Below, one piece after another: positions 53,505 through 62,126 of a DNA stretch of 64,000 nucleotides. The notes under the pieces were generated by a model. That model did not search any database. It had not been told where the DNA came from and saw nothing but the letters and a program-made list of their open reading frames with translations. Location of the stretch: assembly GCA_964640175.1 (NCBI GenBank), contig CAZXFW010000013.1:4784-68783 (forward strand), written 5' to 3'. A program made the translations under genes and the position numbers. The DNA comes from JACKDX01 sp964640175 (GTDB lineage Bacteria; Myxococcota_A; Polyangia; Polyangiales; GCA-016699535). Numbering within the stretch: position 1 is the first letter of the stretch; every line of letters begins with the position of its first letter.

Positions 53505-54754
53505 CTCTTGGTTTTAGGAGCAGTGCGGGGGCGACGATCAAAGCTAGGCACGTTAAGTTGTTCACCACCTCGAAGCGCAGATTGATGCGCTATGATGCCT
53601 GGCACTGTTATTGCGAGCGCTTCGTAGACATCGATCTCGGGTTCACGTTCTTCCACCAGCGCACGAATGAACTCGTGGACAATAAATGGGTGGGAGTTGC
53701 CATGAGGTGAAGTTACATGCAGGTCTTCGGGAAGCATGTTTGTTTTCCAATACTCTGGGAATTGGATCGGTGTGGCATTGGACATCCGGGGCTGTTGTAG
53801 AGGGCCATGCCGTCCGGCATTTTCCATAAGAAGGCTGGCTTTATCGCCGAACCACTGTGCGCGTTCGCCATCGGCAGCCACTAGCCAGAAAACATTGCAC
53901 CGTAGTGCATGGCCTTTGTCGGTGGCCATCAATGCCGTTTCATTCCAATAAGGGTTTTTATAGGCGTTTTGAGTCAATACTGGATGCGATGTTCCCCAGC
54001 CTAAAGCAGAAACCTTTTGGATACGCTCTTTTGTCACTCCTACCAAATAGGCCGTTGCATGAGTGCTGTACACCAGAGGAGGAAAGCCATAACGCCATGA
54101 CGGGCTACCATCTTTATTCCAAAAGCGTGTGGTTTTGTCAGTGAGTAACGTCTTTAGATTGCCACGATCGTGATAATATTCAGCTTCGGTATAGAAAAGC
54201 TCGCCTAAGTCACCTTGGCTAAAAAGGCGTCGAGCCAGTATACACCCCGCACGGTAATAACTCGTTTCTGCCATCATATAACGTAATTTGCTTTGTTCTT
54301 TAGCAGCTTTGAGTTCAGCGGCTTCTTCGATCGTCACACATGCAGGTACGGCGCTTAGTACGTGTAGCTCTCTTTTAAAGCACATGCGTACATGTTTAAC
54401 GTGACTTGTGGCTTCGGAGAACAACGCCACTGCATCGATGTTTTTCTCCTGTTTCAGCAGAACCTCAAGTGAAGGGTAAACAGACGCTTTAGGATGTTTT
54501 TTTGAGAGCCGGTTCCGACGAACTTCGTCCAAATCTGTCACGGCTGTCACTTGGCAGTTGGGGTGGAGTTCAAACGGAAATTCCAGTCCAAAGTTGCCTC
54601 CTACTATCGCTAGGCGAATCTTTTTGGACGAGGCACTACAGGCGGTGCCTGTCGCCAAATTTAATGAGCTAGCAGCAGCTAACACCGTGGCTGAGCCCGA
54701 GAATCCGAGGAATTCGCGGCGAGAAACGTCATAGCATTTAGGGTAGGAGGACAT
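53501..54754 (-). CDS. Tat-exported Gfo/Idh/MocA oxidoreductase with altered EKP motif
   Basis: 417 residues. The twin-arginine signal SRREFLGFSGSATVLAAASS shows folding with cofactor before export. The Rossmann domain opens IRLAIVGGNFGLEF and continues AVTDLDE. The catalytic-lysine motif EKP of this family reads A135-V136-P137 (HVLSAVPACVT), so the usual Lys is lost. The C-terminal domain includes ETSYYRAGC and AEYYHDRG. It may be a non-redox or lyase-like member. Divergent from the HDO operon, with 80 bases between. Confidence 0.82.
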   Translation of the reverse strand: MSSYPKCYDVSRREFLGFSGSATVLAAASSLNLATGTACSASSKKIRLAIVGGNFGLEFPFELHPNCQVTAVTDLDEVRRNRLSKKHPKASVYPSLEVLLKQEKNIDAVALFSEATSHVKHVRMCFKRELHVLSAVPACVTIEEAAELKAAKEQSKLRYMMAETSYYRAGCILARRLFSQGDLGELFYTEAEYYHDRGNLKTLLTDKTTRFWNKDGSPSWRYGFPPLVYSTHATAYLVGVTKERIQKVSALGWGTSHPVLTQNAYKNPYWNETALMATDKGHALRCNVFWLVAADGERAQWFGDKASLLMENAGRHGPLQQPRMSNATPIQFPEYWKTNMLPEDLHVTSPHGNSHPFIVHEFIRALVEEREPEIDVYEALAITVPGIIAHQSALRGGEQLNVPSFDRRPRTAPKTKS

Positions 54755-54810
54755 GAGATAGTGTAGGCAGAAACAAGCATGACATTGATGACTACTTTAT
54801 GTCCAACTCA

Positions 54811-54816
54811 TATAAT
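54811..54816 (+). promoter_or_regulatory. Candidate -10 element of the HDO-methyltransferase-ATP-grasp operon
   Basis: TATAAT at 54811-54816, 18 bases before the ATG. The best -35 (TTGATG, 54785-54790) is 20 bases away, longer than ideal. No Shine-Dalgarno is visible, so the transcript would have a leader of only about 12 bases. Confidence 0.4.
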
Positions 54817-54834
54817 TAATCTTAGAATACCTCT

Positions 54835-55602
54835 ATGACACGATATGCTTCCTGGCAGTTATTATCCAAAGGTTCGGCCGAAGAATTTGTCGATGCGCTC
54901 AGACGTGAAGCGTTGGAGCATCCCGCTGTGCATCACCCGTATCTAAGGCGGCTTGCCGCTGGAGATTTTCCGAATTTACCCTGGGCGATTCGGGATTATG
55001 CGTATCAATATTCTTTCTATGGTCAAGATTTCCCCAATTATCTCGAAGGCGTCATTGGAGGACTGGAAAATTTGCATCATCGTGAAATGATTCGAGAGAA
55101 TTTAGAGGAAGAAAAAGGTGATCCCCATAGCGACGATCCCGACCGGATGCCACATACGCGCTTGTTTCAGATATTTAGACGGGCCGCAGGGGTAACACCC
55201 GAGTTTGAGGCACAATCGCATCCTTGCACAACAGTATTGGTCTGGAGAGATTTGTTTTTACAAAAATGTCAGTCAAGACAGCCTGGAGTGGCGCTTGGCG
55301 GTATTGGCATGGGAACTGAACTGGTAGTTCCTACGATATATAGCTATATTCAAAGAGGAATTCGCGAGCATACGAGCATCAATGATCGTGATAGTTATTT
55401 TTTTGAATTGCATGCGCGGTGTGATGATAAGCACGCACATGTCTTGATGGATATTACCAAAGAGCTTGCCGCAGATCGACGTGATACGCGTGAAGCAATT
55501 CGTTTTGGAGTTAATTCCGCTTTGAACTTAAGATGTGCAGTATGGGACGTGATGATGGCACGTGCTATTGACGTCGATCGTGACGAAAAAGTTGAGCCTT
55601 AG
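54835..55602 (+). CDS. Haem-oxygenase-like diiron oxygenase (CADD-like HDO)
   Basis: 255 residues, all-helical. The six HDO metal ligands fit CADD spacing: E91-x6-H98 (EEEKGDPH), E162 (GTELVVP) and H193-x3-D197-x2-H200 (HARCDDKH). Tyr36 (HHPYLRR) aligns with the Tyr that CADD consumes to make p-aminobenzoate, but the CADD active-site Lys position is Ile172, so the same chemistry is not expected. It is probably a non-haem diiron oxygenase that decarboxylates, cleaves or N-oxidises an amino-acid-like substrate. First gene of an operon with a methyltransferase (3-base gap) and an ATP-grasp ligase. Confidence 0.83.
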   Translation: MTRYASWQLLSKGSAEEFVDALRREALEHPAVHHPYLRRLAAGDFPNLPWAIRDYAYQYSFYGQDFPNYLEGVIGGLENLHHREMIRENLEEEKGDPHSDDPDRMPHTRLFQIFRRAAGVTPEFEAQSHPCTTVLVWRDLFLQKCQSRQPGVALGGIGMGTELVVPTIYSYIQRGIREHTSINDRDSYFFELHARCDDKHAHVLMDITKELAADRRDTREAIRFGVNSALNLRCAVWDVMMARAIDVDRDEKVEP

Positions 55603-55605
55603 TAT

Positions 55606-56355
55606 ATGGAACCACGTGCTTTGTACGATGCGGATGCAGCGCGTTGGAAACGATCTGAGCCCAATAGCCTTTCCGATTTTACAGGACGTCCAGTGGTATT
55701 TGACATGTGTGGAGACGTCACAGGGCTTGCTGTTTTAGATGTGGGTGCGGGAGAGGGCTACTGTTCACGTGAGATGAAGCGTCGGGGTGCACGACGGGTC
55801 CTAGGGATCGAGCTTTCTGAGCAGATGGTTAAGCTGGCCAAGGCACAAGAAGCTGAATTTGGCCATGGCATCGAGTATCAACAAGGCGATGCGCGAAACC
55901 TTTCCATGGATGAGGCGTCGTTTGATTTGGTCCTGGCGGTATTTGTGTTTAACTATATGAACTCCAAGGACATGGAGCTGGCGCTTAAAGGTATGTATCG
56001 CGCTTTGCGTCCTGGTGGGTCTTTAGTGTTTGCAGTGCCCCATCCCAGTTTTGCTTTTATCCATAAGGGCAAAGAACCTCCTTTTTATTTTGACGTTGAG
56101 GAGCGTGGATATTTTTCGGGAAGAGATTCAATGAATCAGGGTGAAATCCACTGTCGAGATGGTCGCGCGTTGAGAGTGCAGATGGTGCATAAGCCACTTG
56201 AGGACTATTTTCGTGCGCTGGCTCAAGCGGGATTTAGTTCGATGCCAGAAGTACGCGAAATGAGGGTACTTCCTGAACATATGCAGCTTGCCCCTGAGTT
56301 TTTTAGTCCGGTGAAAGACATTCCTTTACACATGGGCATCCGAATCAGACGTTGA
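55606..56355 (+). CDS. Class I SAM-dependent methyltransferase
   Basis: 249 residues. Motif I is LDVGAGEGYCS (about 44-54), then the acidic LGIELSEQM and YQQGDARNLS with SFDLVLAVFVFNYM, as in UbiE/Methyltransf_11 types. N-, O- or C-target is not assignable. It is sandwiched between the HDO and ATP-grasp genes with almost no spacing, so it probably modifies the same product. Confidence 0.88.
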   Translation: MEPRALYDADAARWKRSEPNSLSDFTGRPVVFDMCGDVTGLAVLDVGAGEGYCSREMKRRGARRVLGIELSEQMVKLAKAQEAEFGHGIEYQQGDARNLSMDEASFDLVLAVFVFNYMNSKDMELALKGMYRALRPGGSLVFAVPHPSFAFIHKGKEPPFYFDVEERGYFSGRDSMNQGEIHCRDGRALRVQMVHKPLEDYFRALAQAGFSSMPEVREMRVLPEHMQLAPEFFSPVKDIPLHMGIRIRR

Positions 56356-57639
56356 ATGCCATCATTTCCTCCATGTGTTGTATTGCGTAGCAATGACGTC
56401 TTGTTTACGGGAATACTTCGAAGTCTGAATGCCGCAGGGGCTAGCAGCGTGCCAGTGGTATTTAGCTGGCCTGGCGCAGGTCCATGGTATTCGGAGCACT
56501 CTCGATGGTTTCGTCAGCCTGTGACGATTGCCAACCCACATCAATTCCCTGAGCAGGCAGTCCATGACATGGTTATGTTAGGGCAACAATTGACAGCACG
56601 CTGGGGTGAACGGTTGATGGTCATTCCAAGCAGCGATACAAATCTCATGTTTATGCTCGATCACTATGAGCATTTTGCTCCTTATTTTCGCATGATGGGT
56701 GATAGGCAGTTCAACGCGCCACGTTTGGATGTGGTGGATAAAGCCAAATGTACAGAGCTTTTGGCAAAGGGCGGTGTGGGTGTGCCTTATACATGGCCCG
56801 TGCGGAGCATTTCGGATGTTGAGCATGCGCTGGAACACATGCGATTTCCATGCGTCTATAAGCCTATTACCAAAGACTATGGGCAAACATTCTATCGTCT
56901 TCATCAGGGAAAAAAGGCGATCCAATGTCACAACGCCATGGCACTCCGAGAGGCATTGGGTACTGAGCTTGCGCAGGGCTTTGAACTGCTGGTGCAAGAA
57001 AAAGTGGAGTTTGGGAGCGCTTGTGATGAAATCCCCCTTTATCTCTATGCTGATAGAGATGGCCGGATTCGAATGGCATCCGTTGCGATCAAGGAGCACA
57101 TCGATCCGCCACCTTACGGAACAGCTACAGTGCTTCGTCTAAGTTGGATGCCCGAGCTTCTTATGCATGCCCAGGCTGTCGTCAATGCATTGGGATGGCG
57201 CGGGATTCTGATGATCGAGTTCATTCGAGATCAACGAGACGACCAGTGGAAGGTAATTGAAATCAATACGCGCCCGTGGCTCTTCATAGACTTCTTTCGG
57301 CGTGCAGGCCTGGGTTATTTGACCATGTTGGTAGAAGATATGCGGGATCAGACGGCAGCCTGGCCGTCGTTAAAAGTCCCTTTGCCCTTTTCACATTCAA
57401 ATGCGCCGGTGCATGTGGATTTATCGTATGCGTGCCAAAAAGCCTTTAGCGAAGCATCTCCCACCCTAGGAGGCTTGAAGCAGTGGCTTGGGCAGATACA
57501 AGGGCGCCTTAGCACGCCGTTCCTTGATCCTGATGATAAGGAACCTGCCCGTATGCAAACTGCGGATCTAGCAAGGCAATGGAATCTTTCGACAGACGAG
57601 TTGTGGCATGAGGTCGAGGAGAGGTTCGCGGGTTATTAA
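56356..57639 (+). CDS. ATP-grasp ligase
   Basis: 427 residues, beginning directly after the methyltransferase stop. An N-terminal pre-ATP-grasp Rossmann-like domain (VLFTGILRSLNAAG) is followed by the ATP-grasp core: DKAKCTELLAKGGVGVPYTW, CVYKPITKDYGQTFY, LLVQEKVEFG and the Mg-binding MIEFIRD and VIEINTRPW. Such enzymes form a C-N bond by acyl-phosphate from a carboxylate. It resembles stand-alone members used in peptide and amino-acid ligation. Carboxylate and amine are unknown. Confidence 0.88.
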   Translation: MPSFPPCVVLRSNDVLFTGILRSLNAAGASSVPVVFSWPGAGPWYSEHSRWFRQPVTIANPHQFPEQAVHDMVMLGQQLTARWGERLMVIPSSDTNLMFMLDHYEHFAPYFRMMGDRQFNAPRLDVVDKAKCTELLAKGGVGVPYTWPVRSISDVEHALEHMRFPCVYKPITKDYGQTFYRLHQGKKAIQCHNAMALREALGTELAQGFELLVQEKVEFGSACDEIPLYLYADRDGRIRMASVAIKEHIDPPPYGTATVLRLSWMPELLMHAQAVVNALGWRGILMIEFIRDQRDDQWKVIEINTRPWLFIDFFRRAGLGYLTMLVEDMRDQTAAWPSLKVPLPFSHSNAPVHVDLSYACQKAFSEASPTLGGLKQWLGQIQGRLSTPFLDPDDKEPARMQTADLARQWNLSTDELWHEVEERFAGY

Positions 57640-57731
57640 GGAGCGTGATTTGAATTGTGGTAACTTAACTGGCGCAATGTGCTTTCGAACGACAAGTGTG
57701 CGTGGGCAGATAGACTCGATAGGATCGCGAA

Positions 57732-58643
57732 ATGGCCAAGATTAAGGGAATATTATTGGCAGGTGGACGTGGCACACGCCTTTACCCCATGACTTCGGTG
57801 CTGAGTAAACAGCTTCAGCCCATTTATAATAAACCCATGGTATATTACTCGCTGACGACGTTGATCGTGGCGGGGATTCGTGAGGTGTTGATTATATCGA
57901 CGCCTGAGGATCTGCCACATTTTCGAAAACTGTTTGGCGATGGTCGTACGTGGGGCCTTTGTCTCGAGTATGCAGAGCAGTCTGTCCCGAAAGGTATCGC
58001 CGAAGCATTGGTCATCGGCAGAGATTTTATCGGAGATGACTCTGTGATGCTCATGTTAGGCGATAACCTCATCTATGGCCGTTTGGATTTTTTGCGTAAA
58101 GCTGTGGAAAGTAACGGCACCGAGGCCACCGTGTTTGGCTATCCGGTGCGTAACCCCACTGCGTATGGCGTGGTGGAGTTTGATGTGGATGGTCGAGTGC
58201 TTAGCTTGGAAGAAAAGCCCAAGATGCCTCGCTCCAACTGGGCAGTCCCTGGCATGTATATTTATGGCCCGGGTGTCTCCGAGCGCGTGCGGATGCTAGT
58301 GCCTTCCAGTCGGGGTGAGCTTGAAATCACCGATCTCAACCTACAGTATCTAAAGGAAGGACGGCTTCGAGCCATTAAAATGGGTCGCGGGCTTGCATGG
58401 TTTGACACGGGTACACCGAACAGCTTGCTGGATGCAGCCAACTTTGTGCATGCGCTTGAAACGCGGCAAGGTTTGGTGGTGGGCTCGCCTGAAGAAGCCG
58501 CATTTCGTTCCGGTTTTTGTACGTTGGAAGGGTTCGTAGAAGGAATTGCAACTCTGCCAGACTCTCCGTACCGGGATTACTTACAAAGCATAGTGGATGA
58601 TTTGCAGCGCTTCCCCAGCGAATATCCAAGAGCGCTTCGCTAG
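57732..58643 (+). CDS. rfbA: Glucose-1-phosphate thymidylyltransferase
   Basis: 303 residues. RmlA/RfbA makes dTDP-glucose from glucose-1-phosphate and dTTP. Nucleotide loop LLAGGRGTRLYPMT, KPMVYYSLTTL, LGDNLIYG (Mg Asp), YGVVEFD, SLEEKPKMPRSNWAV and WFDTGTPNSLLDA are all classic. It supplies activated 6-deoxysugars for the surface glycans; no RmlB dehydratase is in the window. Convergent with the aminotransferase gene. Confidence 0.95.
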   Translation: MAKIKGILLAGGRGTRLYPMTSVLSKQLQPIYNKPMVYYSLTTLIVAGIREVLIISTPEDLPHFRKLFGDGRTWGLCLEYAEQSVPKGIAEALVIGRDFIGDDSVMLMLGDNLIYGRLDFLRKAVESNGTEATVFGYPVRNPTAYGVVEFDVDGRVLSLEEKPKMPRSNWAVPGMYIYGPGVSERVRMLVPSSRGELEITDLNLQYLKEGRLRAIKMGRGLAWFDTGTPNSLLDAANFVHALETRQGLVVGSPEEAAFRSGFCTLEGFVEGIATLPDSPYRDYLQSIVDDLQRFPSEYPRALR

Positions 58644-58666
58644 CTTCGTTTAGGACATTCAGTAGT

Positions 58667-59650
58667 TCATGCGTAGAGGACATTGCAGAGTGTCTGAGCG
58701 ATCTGAGTGGCTTCGGAAACGCTGATCTTTGCATGTAAGGGAAGGCGCAACAACGAAGGGGCAATTCGTTCGGTGACAGCAAGAGTGCTATGATTTTGCG
58801 CGATGGAAGAAAGATGAAGAGGCTCGTAGTGCGAAGTGCACTGAATTCCATGCTGCTTCATCTGTGTAAGGACATCGTGACGATTCACGCTGCTCGGCAA
58901 ACACAGTGCAAANNNNNNNNNNNNNNNNNNNNNNNNNNNNNNNNNNNNNNNNNNNNNNNNNNNNNNNNNNNNNNNNNNNNNNNNNNNNNNNNNNNNNNNN
59001 NNNNNNNNNNNNGTGCGATTGGTGCCTTTTTCACGGAGGACCAGTGCTCTTTCTAAGAAACTGGTGTCGTTAAGAATAAGCGCACCGGCAATGCCTGCGC
59101 CAATGTTTTTGCTGACATGAAAACTAACCGCTGAAAGTGGCGCGAACGTCCCCAAAGTCTGCCCATGGAACGTACCAAAAAGTCCTTGGGCGTTGTCTTC
59201 AATCAATTTCAAGTTATGGGCTGTGCAAAAATCACGAATACGAGCAATGTCTGCACCCACTCCCGCATAATGCATTGCCACGACAGCGGTGGTTTGTTTG
59301 GTGATGGCGCGTTCAAGTTCAGAAAGGCCCATGCAAAAGGTTTCCGAAGAGATGTCTGCAAAGCGAATGCGCGCTCCTCGCAAGGTTACGGCATTGGCAG
59401 TGGAAGTGAACGTGAACGAAGGCATTATTACTTCGTCCGTTGGACCCAGATCATAAAGTAATGCACACATTTCGAGGGCATGAGTGCATGATGTGGTAAT
59501 CAGTACGTGCGCTCCGGGGAATGCTTGCTCTAGCAGCGTCGTGGCCCGTGCAGTAAAAGGCCCATCGGCCCCGATTTCTCCGCTCTTTAGGGATTCTTCA
59601 ACATAACGAAGCTCATTGGGGGCTAGGAAATGTTCGTTAAACTTAATCAT
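58667..59650 (-). CDS. DegT/WecE-like sugar aminotransferase (interrupted by assembly gap)
   Basis: A PLP enzyme close to RffA/WecE, which converts dTDP-4-keto-6-deoxy-D-glucose to the 4-amino sugar. Visible: GEIGADGPFT, TSCTHALEMCALL, EVIMPSFTFTSTANA, EDNAQGLFGT, the PLP lysine in SFHVSKNIGAG, and REKGTNR just before the N run. By comparison with WecE about 80 residues lie between there and FALCLPS, so the true gap is near 240 bases. With RfbA it fits dTDP-amino-sugar synthesis. Confidence 0.88.
   Translation of the reverse strand: MIKFNEHFLAPNELRYVEESLKSGEIGADGPFTARATTLLEQAFPGAHVLITTSCTHALEMCALLYDLGPTDEVIMPSFTFTSTANAVTLRGARIRFADISSETFCMGLSELERAITKQTTAVVAMHYAGVGADIARIRDFCTAHNLKLIEDNAQGLFGTFHGQTLGTFAPLSAVSFHVSKNIGAGIAGALILNDTSFLERALVLREKGTNRXXXXXXXXXXXXXXXXXXXXXXXXXXXXXXXXXXFALCLPSSVNRHDVLTQMKQHGIQCTSHYEPLHLSSIAQNHSTLAVTERIAPSLLRLPLHAKISVSEATQIAQTLCNVLYA
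58913..59012. other. Assembly gap (100 N)
   Basis: Exactly 100 N, a scaffold placeholder inside the aminotransferase gene. Homology suggests roughly 240 bases are missing, with remainder 1 on division by 3 if the frame is intact. Confidence 0.99.
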
Positions 59651-59658
59651 TGGCTAAC

Positions 59659-60021
59659 TCATAAGTCTTCTAAATCCAGGAACTCTTTTAAGGCGCGCCG
59701 CACCTCGTCCTGAATGGCCTCTGGAATCGCACCGAGCTCTCTACGAAACAGCGCATTATCCCATGCTAGAATTTGATCGACAAGAATCTCGCTTTCCTGT
59801 TGTAGCTTGCACGTCCCTGAAGGCACTTTCACGCGCAGGGGAAAGGCATTTCCTGTTACAAGGTGGCTCGTGAGAGGAAGCACTACGGTGCTTTCCAGCC
59901 CGGCCTCTGCAAATGCCGTCGGTTGTATCGCTAAACATGGCCGTTGCTTGCCAGGTTTGGTCCCCACTCGCGGCTCGAGGTCAACCACATACAGATGCCA
60001 CTGACGAGGCACCCCCTTCAT
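59659..60021 (-). CDS. mazF: MazF/PemK-type mRNA interferase toxin
   Basis: 120 residues. The MazF fold shows YVVDLEPRVGTKPGKQRPCL (with the catalytic-region KxRP motif), VVLPLTSH and SEILVDQILAW, where D-Q is typical. It cleaves mRNA unless bound by antitoxin. Its start overlaps the antitoxin stop (ATGA). It lies 8 bases from the aminotransferase start, inside a glycan region. Confidence 0.9.
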   Translation of the reverse strand: MKGVPRQWHLYVVDLEPRVGTKPGKQRPCLAIQPTAFAEAGLESTVVLPLTSHLVTGNAFPLRVKVPSGTCKLQQESEILVDQILAWDNALFRRELGAIPEAIQDEVRRALKEFLDLEDL

Positions 60022-60254
60022 TGTCGTTTGAGCCGTGAATAGCCATGGAATTCTTGGTTGATCTTTCGGCTCTCGGCAGCCACGCGTTTGGTGATTTGCT
60101 TCCAGCGTTGGATGCGCTCCGCGCGATCCACCGTCTTTTCCAGCATGTCCAATCCAGCACGGACGACGTCGATTTTAGTCCGTGCCCCAGTCCGTGCTTT
60201 GAGTGTCTCAATGCGCCTGTCGTCCTCGAGTTGAATCATCAATGGCTTTCCCAT
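60018..60254 (-). CDS. RHH-type antitoxin of the MazF pair
   Basis: 78 residues. An N-terminal ribbon (PLMIQLEDDRRIETLKARTG) and helix (RTKIDVVRAGLDMLEKTV) fit a ribbon-helix-helix DNA-binding domain. The C-terminal basic helical tail (KQITKRVAAESRKINQEF) would wrap the toxin. Immediately upstream of and overlapping mazF. No Shine-Dalgarno precedes its ATG, so the message may be leaderless. Confidence 0.8.
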   Translation of the reverse strand: MGKPLMIQLEDDRRIETLKARTGARTKIDVVRAGLDMLEKTVDRAERIQRWKQITKRVAAESRKINQEFHGYSRLKRQ

Positions 60255-60265
60255 ATATATTATAA

Positions 60266-60294
60266 AGTATATTTCAAAATATAGTTACGAGCAA
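60266..60294 (-). promoter_or_regulatory. Promoter/operator of the toxin-antitoxin pair
   Basis: On the minus strand TTGCTC (60294-60289) and TATACT (60271-60266) are separated by 17 bases. Expected start is about 5 bases before the ATG at 60254, so the message is nearly leaderless. Flanking AT-rich inverted sequence (TATTT-CA-AAATA) could be the antitoxin operator. Confidence 0.5.
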
Positions 60295-60319
60295 GGAGGC
60301 AGGGATGAAGAGAATCTAA

Positions 60320-62122
60320 CTACTTGTTAGATATGGTGATTCCATGAAATCGATCGATTGCCTCGATACGAAACACGCCGCCTTCAGGATCACTATAAAG
60401 GTGAAAGAACTGACGGTCAGGAAAGCAACGTCGAAGGCGTTCTAGGTGTCCAGGCCCTTCGTGGGCAAATACCACGCGGTCATTGAAGCGAGGATGGGAA
60501 GGTGGCCAGTATCGAAGGTGGGAGTCTATTTCGACGAAGGTGGGAAGCTGCTGTTGCCAGTGTTGCTTCCAGAGCGTTTCGTACGGCAAAGCAATTACCA
60601 CGGAGTGGTTGAATTTTTTGTCCCAGACCATGCCGTAGACCGAGTCATGAATGGCTCCTTGATAATGGAGTGCTTTGACTTGTCTTAGTGATAGTCCTAA
60701 GCCGCCAGCGAGCATGCCGATGCAGAAGCTGAGTATAAGATGGGATGAGGAAGCAGGCAGAAGCGTTTGCAGATTGTGATGAGCACGCCGGATGCCGTAT
60801 AGGATGACGATGATTATGGGTACGATGGCATCGGAATAGTGCATGGGGCCAAAGACGTGTAGCCCAGAATCGTCGTGTGCGAGTGCCAGTAATAGTAAAA
60901 GCGCGATGCCCCATGAAAGGAGACGGCTTAAACGAGTAGCACTGACCCCCCATGCAAAGAACACGACTCCAATGGGGCCAAACGCCCAGATAAAGAGCTG
61001 CTGTAAATTGTATATCAGGTTAGTGCCAAACCGGTGCCAGAGCAGGGATGCGTCCATGAATATAGCCCACGGTCGTTGTGACCGCAGGTTGCTGGCTTCC
61101 AGGAAGTCATTGTGTGCGAAGCGAGCAAATAGCCAAAAGTGTCCTGTAACGATGTGATTGTGCCAAGCGATCACTACTAAAGGCACGACGAGTCCTGCGA
61201 AAGTCCATCCTAAGGCGTGCCGTGTCTGAGGATCGTTTGGTAAACGTATAAAGGTTGCAATCACTAAAGGTGCCAAAAGCAGGGTGACTTCAGCCGGTCG
61301 GAACATGATTCCCATGCCGAGGCAAACGCCTAGCGTAATCCACCATCGTCGCAAGGATGTGGTTTGAGCGTACACATACGTAAGAATAGAAAGCGCTACA
61401 AAAAGACGCGATCCGATGTGCGCATGACTGCTTAAAGACAACATAAACGCCATGGGCGAGCACACAAAGGCTAACCCGGCTATTACGCTCCAGCGCACAT
61501 CGAGAAGTTTACGGAGCGTGAGCATGACGGTGACCAACGTTGCTGCCGCCATGGCGGCAAAGATCCAAGAACCTGTATGGGTAAGCTCGGAGAGCGCCCA
61601 AGCCAATTGTGCACCCAGCCAATCGAAGCTGGTGTAAAAGCCATCACGGGCATGCAGGTAGAGGTGAGAAAGTGCGGGCCAGCACTCCGGCATCTTCAGT
61701 CGCACGTTGCCTGTGGCAAGAATGCGTCCTCCAAAACGTACCGATGCAATTTCATCCAATAATGGATAGCCACGGCTCATCCACGAACCCAACAGGCCAT
61801 ACGTACTGAGTGCCGTGATTCCAGCGCTGCTGATCAGCAGGATGTGTTGCAGCCGACTGCGTGCCTTGAGCCCTTGAAGGCAAGCCTTGAGCCAGAGGAT
61901 AAGCCAAGGTGCCAAGCCCCATGTCAGCAACGTAGTGCCTGGAGTGAGTAAGAGAATCACACCGAGCCACGTCTGAAGCTCGCCAGGGCTACTAGCCGTC
62001 CAGGACTCAAGGAAGCCTATGCGAGTGCCCACACTGCTTTTGCTGAGCGTTATGAACCCTAACACCCACAGGGTGCCCACAAAAACACTTAGCAAACGAG
62101 AGACATTTACCCCGCGTTTCAT
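60320..62122 (-). CDS. GT-C membrane glycosyltransferase (PMT/ArnT-like)
   Basis: 600 residues with about 11-13 hydrophobic segments. The first loop holds YPLLDEIASVRFGGR, where D-E is the GT-C acidic motif of PMT/ArnT enzymes that use polyprenyl-phosphate sugars. A C-terminal ~100-residue periplasmic tail follows (YWPPSHPRFNDRVVF). It would transfer a sugar from a lipid carrier to a glycan or protein on the periplasmic side. Minus-strand partner of the zinc-ribbon methyltransferase gene (4-base spacing). Confidence 0.82.
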   Translation of the reverse strand: MKRGVNVSRLLSVFVGTLWVLGFITLSKSSVGTRIGFLESWTASSPGELQTWLGVILLLTPGTTLLTWGLAPWLILWLKACLQGLKARSRLQHILLISSAGITALSTYGLLGSWMSRGYPLLDEIASVRFGGRILATGNVRLKMPECWPALSHLYLHARDGFYTSFDWLGAQLAWALSELTHTGSWIFAAMAAATLVTVMLTLRKLLDVRWSVIAGLAFVCSPMAFMLSLSSHAHIGSRLFVALSILTYVYAQTTSLRRWWITLGVCLGMGIMFRPAEVTLLLAPLVIATFIRLPNDPQTRHALGWTFAGLVVPLVVIAWHNHIVTGHFWLFARFAHNDFLEASNLRSQRPWAIFMDASLLWHRFGTNLIYNLQQLFIWAFGPIGVVFFAWGVSATRLSRLLSWGIALLLLLALAHDDSGLHVFGPMHYSDAIVPIIIVILYGIRRAHHNLQTLLPASSSHLILSFCIGMLAGGLGLSLRQVKALHYQGAIHDSVYGMVWDKKFNHSVVIALPYETLWKQHWQQQLPTFVEIDSHLRYWPPSHPRFNDRVVFAHEGPGHLERLRRCFPDRQFFHLYSDPEGGVFRIEAIDRFHGITISNK

Positions 62123-62126
62123 GGCA

